A stretch of DNA of 15,592 nucleotides. It comes from Pseudomonadota bacterium. Its GTDB lineage: Bacteria; Pseudomonadota; Alphaproteobacteria; Azospirillales; Azospirillaceae. The notes beneath the pieces were generated by a model. It searched no databases. It was given only the letters and a program-made list of their open reading frames with translations, and was not told the DNA's origin. Shown here in pieces: positions 1 to 7,009 of this stretch (its first letter is position 1; the number at the start of each line of letters is the position of its first letter). The translations under genes were made by a program, and so were the position numbers. The stretch spans positions 1-15,592 of the forward strand of contig JAEYPE010000071.1 of the NCBI GenBank assembly GCA_023411035.1, given 5' to 3'.

Positions 1-212
1 CATTGTGTGGATGGGGATGCTTGGGTAGGCCGGATTTCCGTTTTTCGGGTCCCGTTCACCGTATTGCAGCGAGGCGAAGCGGGCAGGTGGTCGCCCCATT
101 GCCGTTGCTGATGTCACCATCCTGGTCCGGCGCGCGATGGTGGAATGATCCGGCAGCGGTCGCGAAGGTTGCCGGGGGCAAACAACGCCCCTCCATAGGA
201 CCCGAGATAACG
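1..212. other. Region with no supported gene at left edge
   Basis: I see no convincing gene here. A 100-codon frame opens on the plus strand at position 3, but it runs about 90 bases into the 3' end of the FUSC gene on the other strand, has no ribosome binding site and no recognisable motif. A small hairpin (TTGCC, GGG, GGCAA, near 171-183) lies just past the FUSC stop codon but lacks a T run, so I do not call it a terminator. The stretch may be the 3' flank of a gene outside the window. Confidence 0.4.
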
Positions 213-1277
213 TTACTGCCGAGTGGAGGATTCCTCGATCCGTTCGACAAGGTCGTCGAGGTCGCGGTGCAACTGCTCAAGGGCAAAGCCGGTGCCGATC
301 AGTGACCAGAGGGTGTCGGTCGTAAGATGCCGGGTCTGTTCCGATCGTCTCATTCCGTCTATGGCAGCCCGATAGGCATCGATGGCCTGGGTCATGGCGT
401 CGGACCGCTCAGGTGGCCGTTTGTTCGCCATGGCGTCGGCGAGCGCCTTCAGATGCGTGGCGCCGGCCCCCGCGATCGATCTCCAGCCCTGCGCCGATTG
501 GTCTCCGAATGCCTCCTGTCCCGGCTTTCCAACGGCCCGCCGGATCGTTGTCACGTCGTGCCACAGCCGCATCAGCGTCCGCAGCAGCGGCTCCGGGTCG
601 GGCAGGTCGGTAAGGCGGCTGTGCCGCTCACGCGCCGCCTCACCGATTTGGGTCTCCAGGCCATGCAGGCTTTGGCGCGTTTGCACGACCAGCGCACTCA
701 GCCGAACTTGCGCCGTGTCGTCAGGATTCGCCAGTGTTTCCAACTGTTCAGCAAGGAGCCGCGCAACCTCGCTCGCCGTTTCGAGAACCGAGCGCGACGC
801 CCGGACCGGCACCACCAGCACCGAAACCAACAAACCGATGGTGCAGCCAAGCCCCACTTCCAACACGCGCTCCTCCGCGAAACCGAGGGGCCCCAGGGTT
901 GCGCCGATGCTGCCGAGCAGTACGATGATGGCGGTGATCGGCGCGATGCGGAAGCCGGCGGAGAGGGCGGCCAGGAAGGAGAGTGGGGCGACGGCCACAA
1001 TCAGCGCGACCGCCCGTGTCGATCCGTCGGAATGCGGAATGAAATGGACGATGGCACTGCCGTAGACGGCGCCGAGCAGCGAGCCGACGAAGCGTTGCAG
1101 CGCCGCCTTGATCGTTCCGCCGACGTTGTTCTGCGTTACGATCAGGGCTGTAATGACGGCCCAGAATCCCTGTGACAGCCCCAGCGCCTCCGCACAGGCA
1201 TAGGTCGCCAGGCTCGCTGCCGTCATCCGGAAGGCATGTTCCAGCTTGAAGCGGTTTTGGGAAAGCCAGCGCGACAT
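213..1277 (-). CDS. FUSC family protein, putative aromatic acid/small-molecule exporter
   Basis: This is a 354-residue inner-membrane protein of the FUSC (fusaric acid resistance/aromatic acid exporter) superfamily. The first ~160 residues hold several hydrophobic helices, with a Gly-rich QRFVGSLLGAVYGS segment at about 61-74 and the early FWAVITALIVTQNNVGGTI stretch typical of the family. Residues ~165-354 form a charged, helical cytoplasmic part. Full-size members such as AaeB are about 650-700 residues, so this is a half-size version. I chose the ATG at 1277 over the one at 1286 because the AAGGAGA at 1287-1293 (minus strand) then has a 9-base spacer, whereas it abuts the upstream ATG. No AaeA-like partner is in the window. 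It is divergent from parA. The substrate is unknown; aromatic acids are a family-based guess, made more plausible by the lig genes 12 kb away. Confidence 0.85.
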   Translation of the reverse strand: MSRWLSQNRFKLEHAFRMTAASLATYACAEALGLSQGFWAVITALIVTQNNVGGTIKAALQRFVGSLLGAVYGSAIVHFIPHSDGSTRAVALIVAVAPLSFLAALSAGFRIAPITAIIVLLGSIGATLGPLGFAEERVLEVGLGCTIGLLVSVLVVPVRASRSVLETASEVARLLAEQLETLANPDDTAQVRLSALVVQTRQSLHGLETQIGEAARERHSRLTDLPDPEPLLRTLMRLWHDVTTIRRAVGKPGQEAFGDQSAQGWRSIAGAGATHLKALADAMANKRPPERSDAMTQAIDAYRAAIDGMRRSEQTRHLTTDTLWSLIGTGFALEQLHRDLDDLVERIEESSTRQ

Positions 1278-1304
1278 CAATTTCATTCTCCTTCGCTTTC
1301 AACC

Positions 1305-1349
1305 AACCTCACTGGTCCCAACCTCAATTCTTGAAACCTCAATTCTTGA
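1305..1349. repeat. Tandem 15-bp repeat between FUSC gene and parA
   Basis: The unit AACCTCAATTCTTGA occurs twice, perfectly and back to back, at 1320-1334 and 1335-1349. A degenerate third copy, sharing the AACCTCA start, precedes them in phase at 1305-1319. The block is visibly less GC-rich than the surrounding genes. It lies in the leader or promoter region of the FUSC gene and upstream of the parA promoter. It could be a regulator-binding array or an iteron-like element; two to three copies are too few to call an origin. Confidence 0.7.
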
Positions 1350-1380
1350 CCGGTGTTCGCTCTCGCGCCGCTTACGGTTC

Positions 1381-1426
1381 AAGTTCCGGCAACCAATCGG
1401 GGAAGCGTTGACAAAGTTCCGGCAAC
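1381..1426 (+). repeat. Direct repeat AAGTTCCGGCAAC x2, probable parA operator
   Basis: A 13-bp sequence is repeated exactly at 1381-1393 and 1414-1426. The start-to-start distance is 33 bp, about three helical turns, so both copies face the same side of the DNA. The second copy fills the spacer between the -35 and -10 of the predicted parA promoter and forms part of a small dyad (AAGTT, 5-base gap, AACTT, 1414-1428). That is where a repressor would block polymerase. The helix-turn-helix at the ParA N terminus is the obvious candidate binder, as autorepression by ParA is common in plasmid partition loci. Confidence 0.6.
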
Positions 1427-1437
1427 TTGCGCAGAAT
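1408..1437 (+). promoter_or_regulatory. Predicted parAB promoter (TTGACA / CAGAAT)
   Basis: A perfect -35 hexamer TTGACA at 1408-1413 is followed, after 18 bp, by CAGAAT at 1432-1437 (four of six matches to TATAAT). Transcription would start near 1444, giving a leader of about 20 bases that includes the GAAGGGG ribosome binding site at 1452-1458. This is the strongest promoter-like sequence I see in the window, and a copy of the 13-bp direct repeat occupies its spacer. Confidence 0.55.
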
Positions 1438-1464
1438 CGCCAAAGCCGAACGAAGGGGATGCCC

Positions 1465-2478
1465 ATGCCGCCGCTTGGTGGGGATGACATGCGCCAGCTG
1501 CGCGAGCGCCGCGGGGAAAACCAGACACAATTTGCCGACTGGCTCAACAATCAGCTCGGCCGCAGCTACACGAAGGCGAAGATCAGCCGCTGGGAGGGCG
1601 GGGCGGAGCGAATCCCCCAGCAGGTGCAGGATTTCCTGGCGGACCAGATCGTGGAAGACCGTCCGCGCTTCGCCACCTTCCTGGCGATCGCCAATCAGAA
1701 GGGGGGCGTGGGCAAGACGGCCACGGCGGTGAACCTCGCCTATGCCTTGACGGAAGGGGGCGCGCGGGTGCTGCTGATCGACTGCGACTCCCAGAGCAAC
1801 GCGACGGTCCATGTCGGCGTCGGCAACGCCGCCATCGTCGAGCTGGAGCAGCGGCGCAAGACGCTCTATTTCGTGCTCCGTTCCGACGATCCGATCTCGT
1901 CGGTCGTCGTCCCGACCGGCGAACGCGGGCTGGACCTCGTTCCGGCGGGCCTTTCGCTGGCGGACGCCGATGTCGAACTGGCCGCCGATTCAACCGGCGG
2001 GCTTGTTCTGCGTGAAAAGCTCGACGAGGTGCGGGGTTCCTACGACTTCGTGGTCATGGACTGCGCACCGAACCTGGGGCTGGTGACGGCCAACGCGCTG
2101 TCGGCGGCGGAACTGGTCATCGTGCCGGTTCAGACGGAAGCGCTGTCCCTGCTGGGCGTGAAGCGGCTTGTGGACACCATCACCCGCATCCGGCGCCGCG
2201 TGAACCCGAGGCTGAAGATCGCCGGCATCATCCCCACCATGTACAACGAGCGCCTGACGCAGGACCGTGCAACGTTGCAGGAACTGCACGATTCCTACGC
2301 CGAGCAGGTTCCGGTGTTCTCTCCGATTCCCCGGGCCACCATCTACGCCAAGGCCGCCGCCGCCGGCATGATCACTCTGGCCGGCGACCCGCGCGCTCCG
2401 GGTGCGGAGACCTTCCGCGAAGTGGCGCGCCAGATCCGTGTCTACGCCACGCAGCGGGAGACGACCCATGTCGCGTAA
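1465..2478 (+). CDS. parA: ParA partition ATPase with N-terminal helix-turn-helix
   Basis: This 337-residue Walker-type partition ATPase moves or positions the replicon together with ParB. Residues ~9-60 resemble an XRE-like helix-turn-helix (MRQLRERRGENQTQFADWL, then KISRWEGG), suggesting DNA binding and autoregulation. The ParA/MinD domain follows: Walker A with the signature lysine (KGGVGKT, 79-85), LIDCDSQSN at 104-112, and a Walker B-like VVMDCAPNLG at 196-205. I chose the ATG at 1465 because GAAGGGG (1452-1458) then has a 6-base spacer. The ATG six bases earlier abuts that site, and a longer reading from 1246 would run across the promoter and into the FUSC gene. The stop codon overlaps the parB start by 11 bp, indicating translational coupling. 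The helix-turn-helix-ParA layout is typical of large plasmids rather than of the chromosomal ParA. Confidence 0.93.
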   Translation: MPPLGGDDMRQLRERRGENQTQFADWLNNQLGRSYTKAKISRWEGGAERIPQQVQDFLADQIVEDRPRFATFLAIANQKGGVGKTATAVNLAYALTEGGARVLLIDCDSQSNATVHVGVGNAAIVELEQRRKTLYFVLRSDDPISSVVVPTGERGLDLVPAGLSLADADVELAADSTGGLVLREKLDEVRGSYDFVVMDCAPNLGLVTANALSAAELVIVPVQTEALSLLGVKRLVDTITRIRRRVNPRLKIAGIIPTMYNERLTQDRATLQELHDSYAEQVPVFSPIPRATIYAKAAAAGMITLAGDPRAPGAETFREVARQIRVYATQRETTHVA

Positions 2479-3334
2479 GTTCGAGCGCAAGACCAAGGAA
2501 CTGCTGGGCGGTGCCCCCACGCTTTCGATCGGCACCGACAGGCTGTTCGGCACGTCGGCGGGCTTCCCGCATGTGGTCGAACTGGATATCGATCGGGTCC
2601 ACCGCAACCCCGACCAGCCGCGCCGCCACTTCGACGAGGGAGAACTGCGCAGCCTGGCCGCGTCCATCGACCGCTATGGATTGCAGAATCCGATCCTGGT
2701 CCGGCCCCTTCCGCAGGGGAACTATCTGCTGATCGGGGGAGAGCGCCGGGTCCGCGCCCATGAAATTCTCGGTCGCAAGACGGTCTTCGCCATTCTCACC
2801 TCCGGCGACCCGGACGAGATCGGGCTGATCGACAACGTGCAGCGCGTCGATCTCAATGCGGTCGAATACGCCGCCGCCCTCGCCCGTCTGGTGGAGAAGC
2901 ACGGCTACACCCACGATGAGCTGGCCGCGGTCGTCGGCAAGGACCGCACCGACATCACCAAGCTTCTGGCCATCCTGTCGTTGCCGGCCTTTGTGCTGGA
3001 GGAGTATGCGGCGTCCTGCACGCATGTGTCGCGGTCGGTGCTGATCGAGATCGCGGCGGCGCCGGACGACCTTCGGCCAGCGCTGTGGGCGCAGGCGAAG
3101 GAGGGTGCTTCGGTCAAGACCGTCCGTCAGGCCAAGCGCGACCATGCGCAAGGCTCCTCCACCCGCGAGACCGGGACGCAAGATGCCGGGCGGGCGCTTC
3201 AGGCCAGCGTCAAGCGCATCATCCGCGATGTGGCCGTCGTGCGCGAGCAGCGCCACCTTCTCGACACGGCGCACCGGGAGCACCTGCTCCAATTGCGCTC
3301 GGAAATCGACGCCATTCTTCAGGGCGGTGATTAA
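2468..3334 (+). CDS. parB: ParB partition protein (centromere-binding CTPase family)
   Basis: This 288-residue ParB/Spo0J family protein binds the centromere and stimulates ParA. The N-terminal ParB domain (about 35-120) starts with VVELDIDRVHRNPDQPRRHF and contains the GGERRVRAHE motif at 90-99, the Arg-rich box associated with CTP binding and sliding. A helix-turn-helix follows at about 145-175 (YTHDELAAVVGKDRTDITKL). Residues 225-245 look like a polar linker before a C-terminal helical segment (RALQASVKRII to DAILQGGD). GGGAG at 2456-2460 gives a 7-base spacer to the ATG, and the gene starts inside the parA 3' end. Thirty-two bases after its stop comes an 18-bp perfect palindrome, the likely binding site. 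Confidence 0.93.
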   Translation: MSRKFERKTKELLGGAPTLSIGTDRLFGTSAGFPHVVELDIDRVHRNPDQPRRHFDEGELRSLAASIDRYGLQNPILVRPLPQGNYLLIGGERRVRAHEILGRKTVFAILTSGDPDEIGLIDNVQRVDLNAVEYAAALARLVEKHGYTHDELAAVVGKDRTDITKLLAILSLPAFVLEEYAASCTHVSRSVLIEIAAAPDDLRPALWAQAKEGASVKTVRQAKRDHAQGSSTRETGTQDAGRALQASVKRIIRDVAVVREQRHLLDTAHREHLLQLRSEIDAILQGGD

Positions 3335-3347
3335 GGGGTCTGAAGCG

Positions 3348-3358
3348 TGGGATTCCCA
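3348..3358. repeat. Short TGGGA-T-TCCCA palindrome beside candidate parS
   Basis: An 11-bp inverted repeat with a one-base centre lies between parB and the main 18-bp palindrome and shares its TGGGA/TCCCA half-sites. It sits inside a 15-bp-period repeat of AAGCGTG (3343-3349 and 3358-3364). It may be a secondary ParB or regulator site. It is short enough to arise by chance. Confidence 0.35.
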
Positions 3359-3366
3359 AGCGTGTA

Positions 3367-3384
3367 ATGTGGGACGTCCCACAT
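3367..3384. other. 18-bp perfect palindrome, candidate parS centromere
   Basis: The sequence ATGTGGGACGTCCCACAT reads identically on both strands and lies 32 bp downstream of the parB stop codon. ParB proteins of the GERR/helix-turn-helix type bind palindromes of about 14-16 bp, often beside parAB, so position, length and symmetry all fit parS. It differs from the near-universal chromosomal parS (TGTTTCACGTGAAACA), as plasmid sites often do. I saw no second copy in the window. It also contains the first in-frame ATG of the downstream helicase frame, one reason to place that gene's start later. A transcription-factor operator for the helicase gene is the main alternative. Confidence 0.55.
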
Positions 3385-3447
3385 GTCGACCGATTCCGCG
3401 GTGGGAAGGTCGCGGCCTGGCAGCTTATCTTTGGGAGTGCCGTTTAC

Positions 3448-6400
3448 GTGATCGACCCACAGTCCTTACGCCGCTTCTTCGATCATGGCTCCTTCGAGCG
3501 GGGGCAGCGCTATGAGCGCGAAGGCCGCGTGCGGAGGCTCAATGTGGTGGCGCGCGGACGGGATGCCTTTCTTATCACCTCCTCGGTCCAGGGCTCCGAG
3601 CGCTATCCCTACGTGCAGGAGATCGATGTCACCTTGAAGAACGGCGCGGTCTACGTCGTGGATGGCGGCTGTGACTGTCCGGTCGGAGAAAACTGCAAGC
3701 ATGTCGCCGCCGCGGTGATCGCCTGGGCGCGGCGAGAGGGAGCGGGAGCGCACCGCCCCGGCACGTTCTCCACCCCCGCGCCCAGGGTCCAGCCGCCCCC
3801 CGTTCCGCCGGTTCCCACGGCCCAACCTCCTGCCGCGCTCTCGTCCTCGCTTCAGACGCTGCTCTTGCGACTGGACGAAGCCGCGGAGCGGGACGCCGGC
3901 GACCATTATCCCGAGACGGTGCGCAAGCGCCTGCTCTACGTTCTGGATCTGGAAGACGGGGCGGACGGAGGACGGTCGCTGGTGCTGCGCATTCTGTCGG
4001 TCTCGCTGCGCAAGGGCGGCGGGTTCGCCAACGACGAAAAGACTTACGACGGCTATCAGCTTGGCAACATGCCGGCGGCGAAGTTTATCACCCCGACGGA
4101 TCACACCATCGCGTCCGCCGTGGTGCAGGGATCGCGCTATCTGTCCTCCGGCGCCTTCGCCCTGAAGGCCGATTGGGCGCCCTGGCTGATCGAGCGGATG
4201 CTGCACACCGGGCGCCTCTATTGGAGCGACTTCCGGGCCGGGCAGCCGTTGCGCTCCGGTCCGGCGCGGGCGGGAACGCCGTGCTGGGTGCGTGACGACG
4301 CCGGGCGGCAGCGCTTCGCCATCGTGCTGGACACGCCTTCGGCCATTGCGCTGCCGACCGTGCCGCTCCTCTACCTCGATCCGGACAGCGGGACCTGCGG
4401 CCCCATCGACACCGGCCTGTCGCCTCATGTCGCCGCGACGCTGCTGGGCGCGCCGCCGCTGCCGCCGGGAGATGTCGCCGCCTTCCGCGCGTCGGTGGAG
4501 CGGATCGGCGACCGGCTGCCGGTCCTGCCCGAGCCGCCCGCCCACACGGAAACGCGGAAGGTGACCCCGCGCCCGATCCTGCGCCTGAGGCTTGCCCACA
4601 GGACGTCGTTCTATGGGTACGGCTACGGGTTCAGCTATGGGGCCGACATGAACCTCGATGTGCCCGCCGCCGTGCTGGCCTTCGACTATGGCCCCATCCG
4701 TGTCGCGCCGAGCGATCCGGCGGTGCCGCTGCAATGGATGGAGGACGGCGTTCTGGTCACCGCCTCCCGCCAGCCCAAGGACGAGGCCAAGGCCGCGGGC
4801 CGACTGCGCAAGGCCGGGCTCGTCCTCAACGATCTGATGCTGAGCGTCGCCGGAGGCTCGCCTGTGCTGCGGGCCTTTTATGTCGTGTCCGAAAAGGCGC
4901 TGGACGAACGTTCCGTCTGGCTGGAGTTGTGCCATACCGTCCTGCCCGCTCTTCGCGCCGAGGGCTGGGGCGTGGAGATCGACCCCGATTTCCCCTTCCA
5001 ACTTCTGGATGCGCCCACGAACTGGTCCTTCGAGGTCGGCGAGGGTACGGGGATCGACTGGTTCGGCCTGTCGCTGGGCGTCGATGTGGACGGTGAACGC
5101 ATCGACCTGCTGCCCGTGCTGCGGGCCGTGATCGAAGCGTTGGGCAGCTTCGTCCGCGACGGCTTTGGATACGGTCTGGACGATGATGACTCCGAATCCA
5201 CGCTCGATGCGATGCTGGATGCGATGGCGCCGCAGGGGGTCGTGTTCGTCCGGTTGAGCGAGAGCCGCTTCCTGCCGCTGCCGGTGGACCGCCTGCGCCC
5301 GCTGATCGGTGTTCTGATGGAATTGTTCGGCCTGCAGCCGGGCGGTGAGGACGGCTTGCGCATCGGACGGACCCATCTGGGCGACCTGACCGCGCTGGAG
5401 GACGCCGCGTCCGCCGCGGGCATTCCGCTTCTAGGCGCCGACGCGGTGCGCGGCATGGCGCGGGCGCTGCGCGAGGCGGGCGGCGTTCCCCCGGCAGCGG
5501 TGCCGGCGGGGCTGCGGGCGACCCTGCGGCCCTATCAGAAGGCCGGGCTGGACTGGGTGCAGTTCCTCGCCGCGCATGGCTTCGGCGGCATCCTGGCCGA
5601 TGACATGGGGCTGGGCAAGACGGTGCAGGCGCTGGCCCATCTGCTGGCCGAGAAGGAGGCAGGGAGGCTCGACCGGCCCAGCCTGCTGGTGGCGCCGACC
5701 AGCGTGCTGGGCAATTGGCGGGCGGAGGTGCAGCGCTTCGCGCCGGAGCTGCGGACGCTGGTTCTGCATGGGCCGCAGCGCAAGGCGGCGCACGGCGCGC
5801 TTGCCGAACACGACCTCGTGGTGACCTCCTACGCCCTGCTGCCGCGCGACCGCGAGGTGCTGGAGGCACAGCCCTGGCATCTGGCGATCTTCGACGAGGC
5901 GCAATTTCTGAAGAACCCCACCGCCCAGGCGGCGAAGGCGGCCCAGGCGCTGGAGGCGCGGCAGCGGCTGTGCCTGACCGGCACCCCGGTGGAAAACAAT
6001 CTGGACGAGCTGTGGGCGTTGTTCTCGCAGTCCGTGCCGTCGCTGCTGGGCGACCGCACGGGCTTCCGCCGCCAGTTCCGCACGCCGGTGGAGAAGCACG
6101 GCGACGCCGAGCGGCAGCGGGTTCTGGCCCGGCGCGTCCGCCCCTTCCTGCTGCGCCGGACCAAGGAGGAGGTGGCCGCCGACCTGCCGCTCAAGACGGA
6201 GATCGTCGAAACGGTGGAGCCGCTGGCGGCGCAACGCGATCTTTACGAGACGATCCGCCTCGCCATGGACCAGCGGGTGCGGGAGGAGCTGGCCCGCAAG
6301 GGGCTGGCGCGCAGCCACATCACCATCCTGGACGCCCTGCTGAAGCTGCGGCAAGTGTGCTGCGACCCGCGGCTGGTGAAGCTGGAGAGCGCGCGCAAGA

Positions 6401-6936
6401 AGGTGGCGAAGGGGGCGGCCTCGGCCAAGCTGGAACGGCTGCTGGAGATGCTTCCGGAACTGCTGGCCGATGGCCGGCGCATCCTGCTGTTCTCGCAGTT
6501 CACCTCGATGCTCGACCTCATCAAGCCGGAGTTGGAGAAGCAGGCCATCCCGTTCGTGGAACTGACCGGCGACACGCGCGACCGCGACACCCCGGTGCGC
6601 CGTTTCCAGTCCGGGGAGGTGCCGCTGTTCCTGATCAGCTTGAAGGCCGGCGGCACGGGGCTGAACCTGACGGCGGCGGACACGGTGATCCATTACGATC
6701 CGTGGTGGAACCCTGCGGTGGAGGCCCAGGCGACCGACCGCGCCCACCGCATCGGCCAGGACAAGCCCGTTTTCGTCTACAAGCTGGTGACCATGGGCAC
6801 CGTGGAAGAGCGGATGGTCCAGCTTCAGGAGCGCAAGCGGCAGCTTGGCGAGGCCGTCTACGACGAGGCGGGCGGCGCGGAAGGTCTGCTGACCGCCGAG
6901 GATGTGGACTTCCTGCTGGCCCCCATCGACGCCTGA
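3448..6936 (+). CDS. SWIM zinc-finger SNF2-family helicase-like ATPase
   Basis: This is a 1162-residue DNA translocase of the SNF2/RapA-like superfamily 2. Near the N terminus is a SWIM zinc finger, CDCPVGENCKH (about 75-85, ligands C-x-C...C-x-H), followed by a Pro-rich linker (~105-130) and a long unassigned region. The C-terminal motor (about 690-1155) shows motif I GLGKT (~721-725), motif II DEAQ (816-819), a TGTPVENN motif, and motif VI QATDRAHRIGQ (1094-1104). I prefer the GTG at 3448: GGGAG lies at 3433-3437, the following VIDPQSLRRFFDHGSFERGQRY looks like a usual SWIM/SNF2 N terminus, and the ATG at 3367 lies within the candidate parS. The spacer of 10 bases is a little long, so the start is uncertain. 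Function beyond DNA/RNA remodelling is unknown. It converges on the RND permease gene. Confidence 0.88.
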   Translation: MIDPQSLRRFFDHGSFERGQRYEREGRVRRLNVVARGRDAFLITSSVQGSERYPYVQEIDVTLKNGAVYVVDGGCDCPVGENCKHVAAAVIAWARREGAGAHRPGTFSTPAPRVQPPPVPPVPTAQPPAALSSSLQTLLLRLDEAAERDAGDHYPETVRKRLLYVLDLEDGADGGRSLVLRILSVSLRKGGGFANDEKTYDGYQLGNMPAAKFITPTDHTIASAVVQGSRYLSSGAFALKADWAPWLIERMLHTGRLYWSDFRAGQPLRSGPARAGTPCWVRDDAGRQRFAIVLDTPSAIALPTVPLLYLDPDSGTCGPIDTGLSPHVAATLLGAPPLPPGDVAAFRASVERIGDRLPVLPEPPAHTETRKVTPRPILRLRLAHRTSFYGYGYGFSYGADMNLDVPAAVLAFDYGPIRVAPSDPAVPLQWMEDGVLVTASRQPKDEAKAAGRLRKAGLVLNDLMLSVAGGSPVLRAFYVVSEKALDERSVWLELCHTVLPALRAEGWGVEIDPDFPFQLLDAPTNWSFEVGEGTGIDWFGLSLGVDVDGERIDLLPVLRAVIEALGSFVRDGFGYGLDDDDSESTLDAMLDAMAPQGVVFVRLSESRFLPLPVDRLRPLIGVLMELFGLQPGGEDGLRIGRTHLGDLTALEDAASAAGIPLLGADAVRGMARALREAGGVPPAAVPAGLRATLRPYQKAGLDWVQFLAAHGFGGILADDMGLGKTVQALAHLLAEKEAGRLDRPSLLVAPTSVLGNWRAEVQRFAPELRTLVLHGPQRKAAHGALAEHDLVVTSYALLPRDREVLEAQPWHLAIFDEAQFLKNPTAQAAKAAQALEARQRLCLTGTPVENNLDELWALFSQSVPSLLGDRTGFRRQFRTPVEKHGDAERQRVLARRVRPFLLRRTKEEVAADLPLKTEIVETVEPLAAQRDLYETIRLAMDQRVREELARKGLARSHITILDALLKLRQVCCDPRLVKLESARKKVAKGAASAKLERLLEMLPELLADGRRILLFSQFTSMLDLIKPELEKQAIPFVELTGDTRDRDTPVRRFQSGEVPLFLISLKAGGTGLNLTAADTVIHYDPWWNPAVEAQATDRAHRIGQDKPVFVYKLVTMGTVEERMVQLQERKRQLGEAVYDEAGGAEGLLTAEDVDFLLAPIDA

Positions 6937-6952
6937 CGGCCTGGTGGAACGA

Positions 6953-6985
6953 CCAAGGCCCGCCACGAAGGGACGGGGGCCTTGG
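6953..6985. terminator. Hairpin between convergent genes, probable bidirectional terminator
   Basis: A 9-bp perfect stem, CCAAGGCCC (6953-6961) with GGGCCTTGG (6977-6985), and a 15-base loop sit in the 73-bp gap between the helicase stop and the RND permease stop. Symmetry and position suggest that it ends both transcripts. There is no clear T run on either side, so it may act weakly or as an mRNA 3' end stabiliser. Next to it are a 9-bp direct repeat GACGCTCAG (6995-7003, 7005-7013) and a small GGGACG/CGTCCC hairpin (7003-7020) over the permease stop codon. Confidence 0.5.
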
Positions 6986-7009
6986 CGAAGCGTTGACGCT
7001 CAGGGACGC

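Noticed and set aside
3..305. 100-codon plus-strand frame at the left edge
   Set aside because: Partly antisense to the FUSC gene, no start signal, no homology I recognise.
1246..1464. 73-codon N-terminal extension of parA
   Set aside because: It overlaps the FUSC start, the tandem repeats and the predicted parA promoter, and lacks a ribosome binding site.
3466..5376. 636-codon minus-strand frame inside the helicase gene
   Set aside because: Mirror image of the helicase reading frame, no motif, no ribosome binding site; a GC-rich shadow.
5431..6966. 511-codon minus-strand frame opposite the SNF2 motor domain
   Set aside because: Antisense to a conserved helicase core, with Leu/Gln/His/Arg-rich composition.
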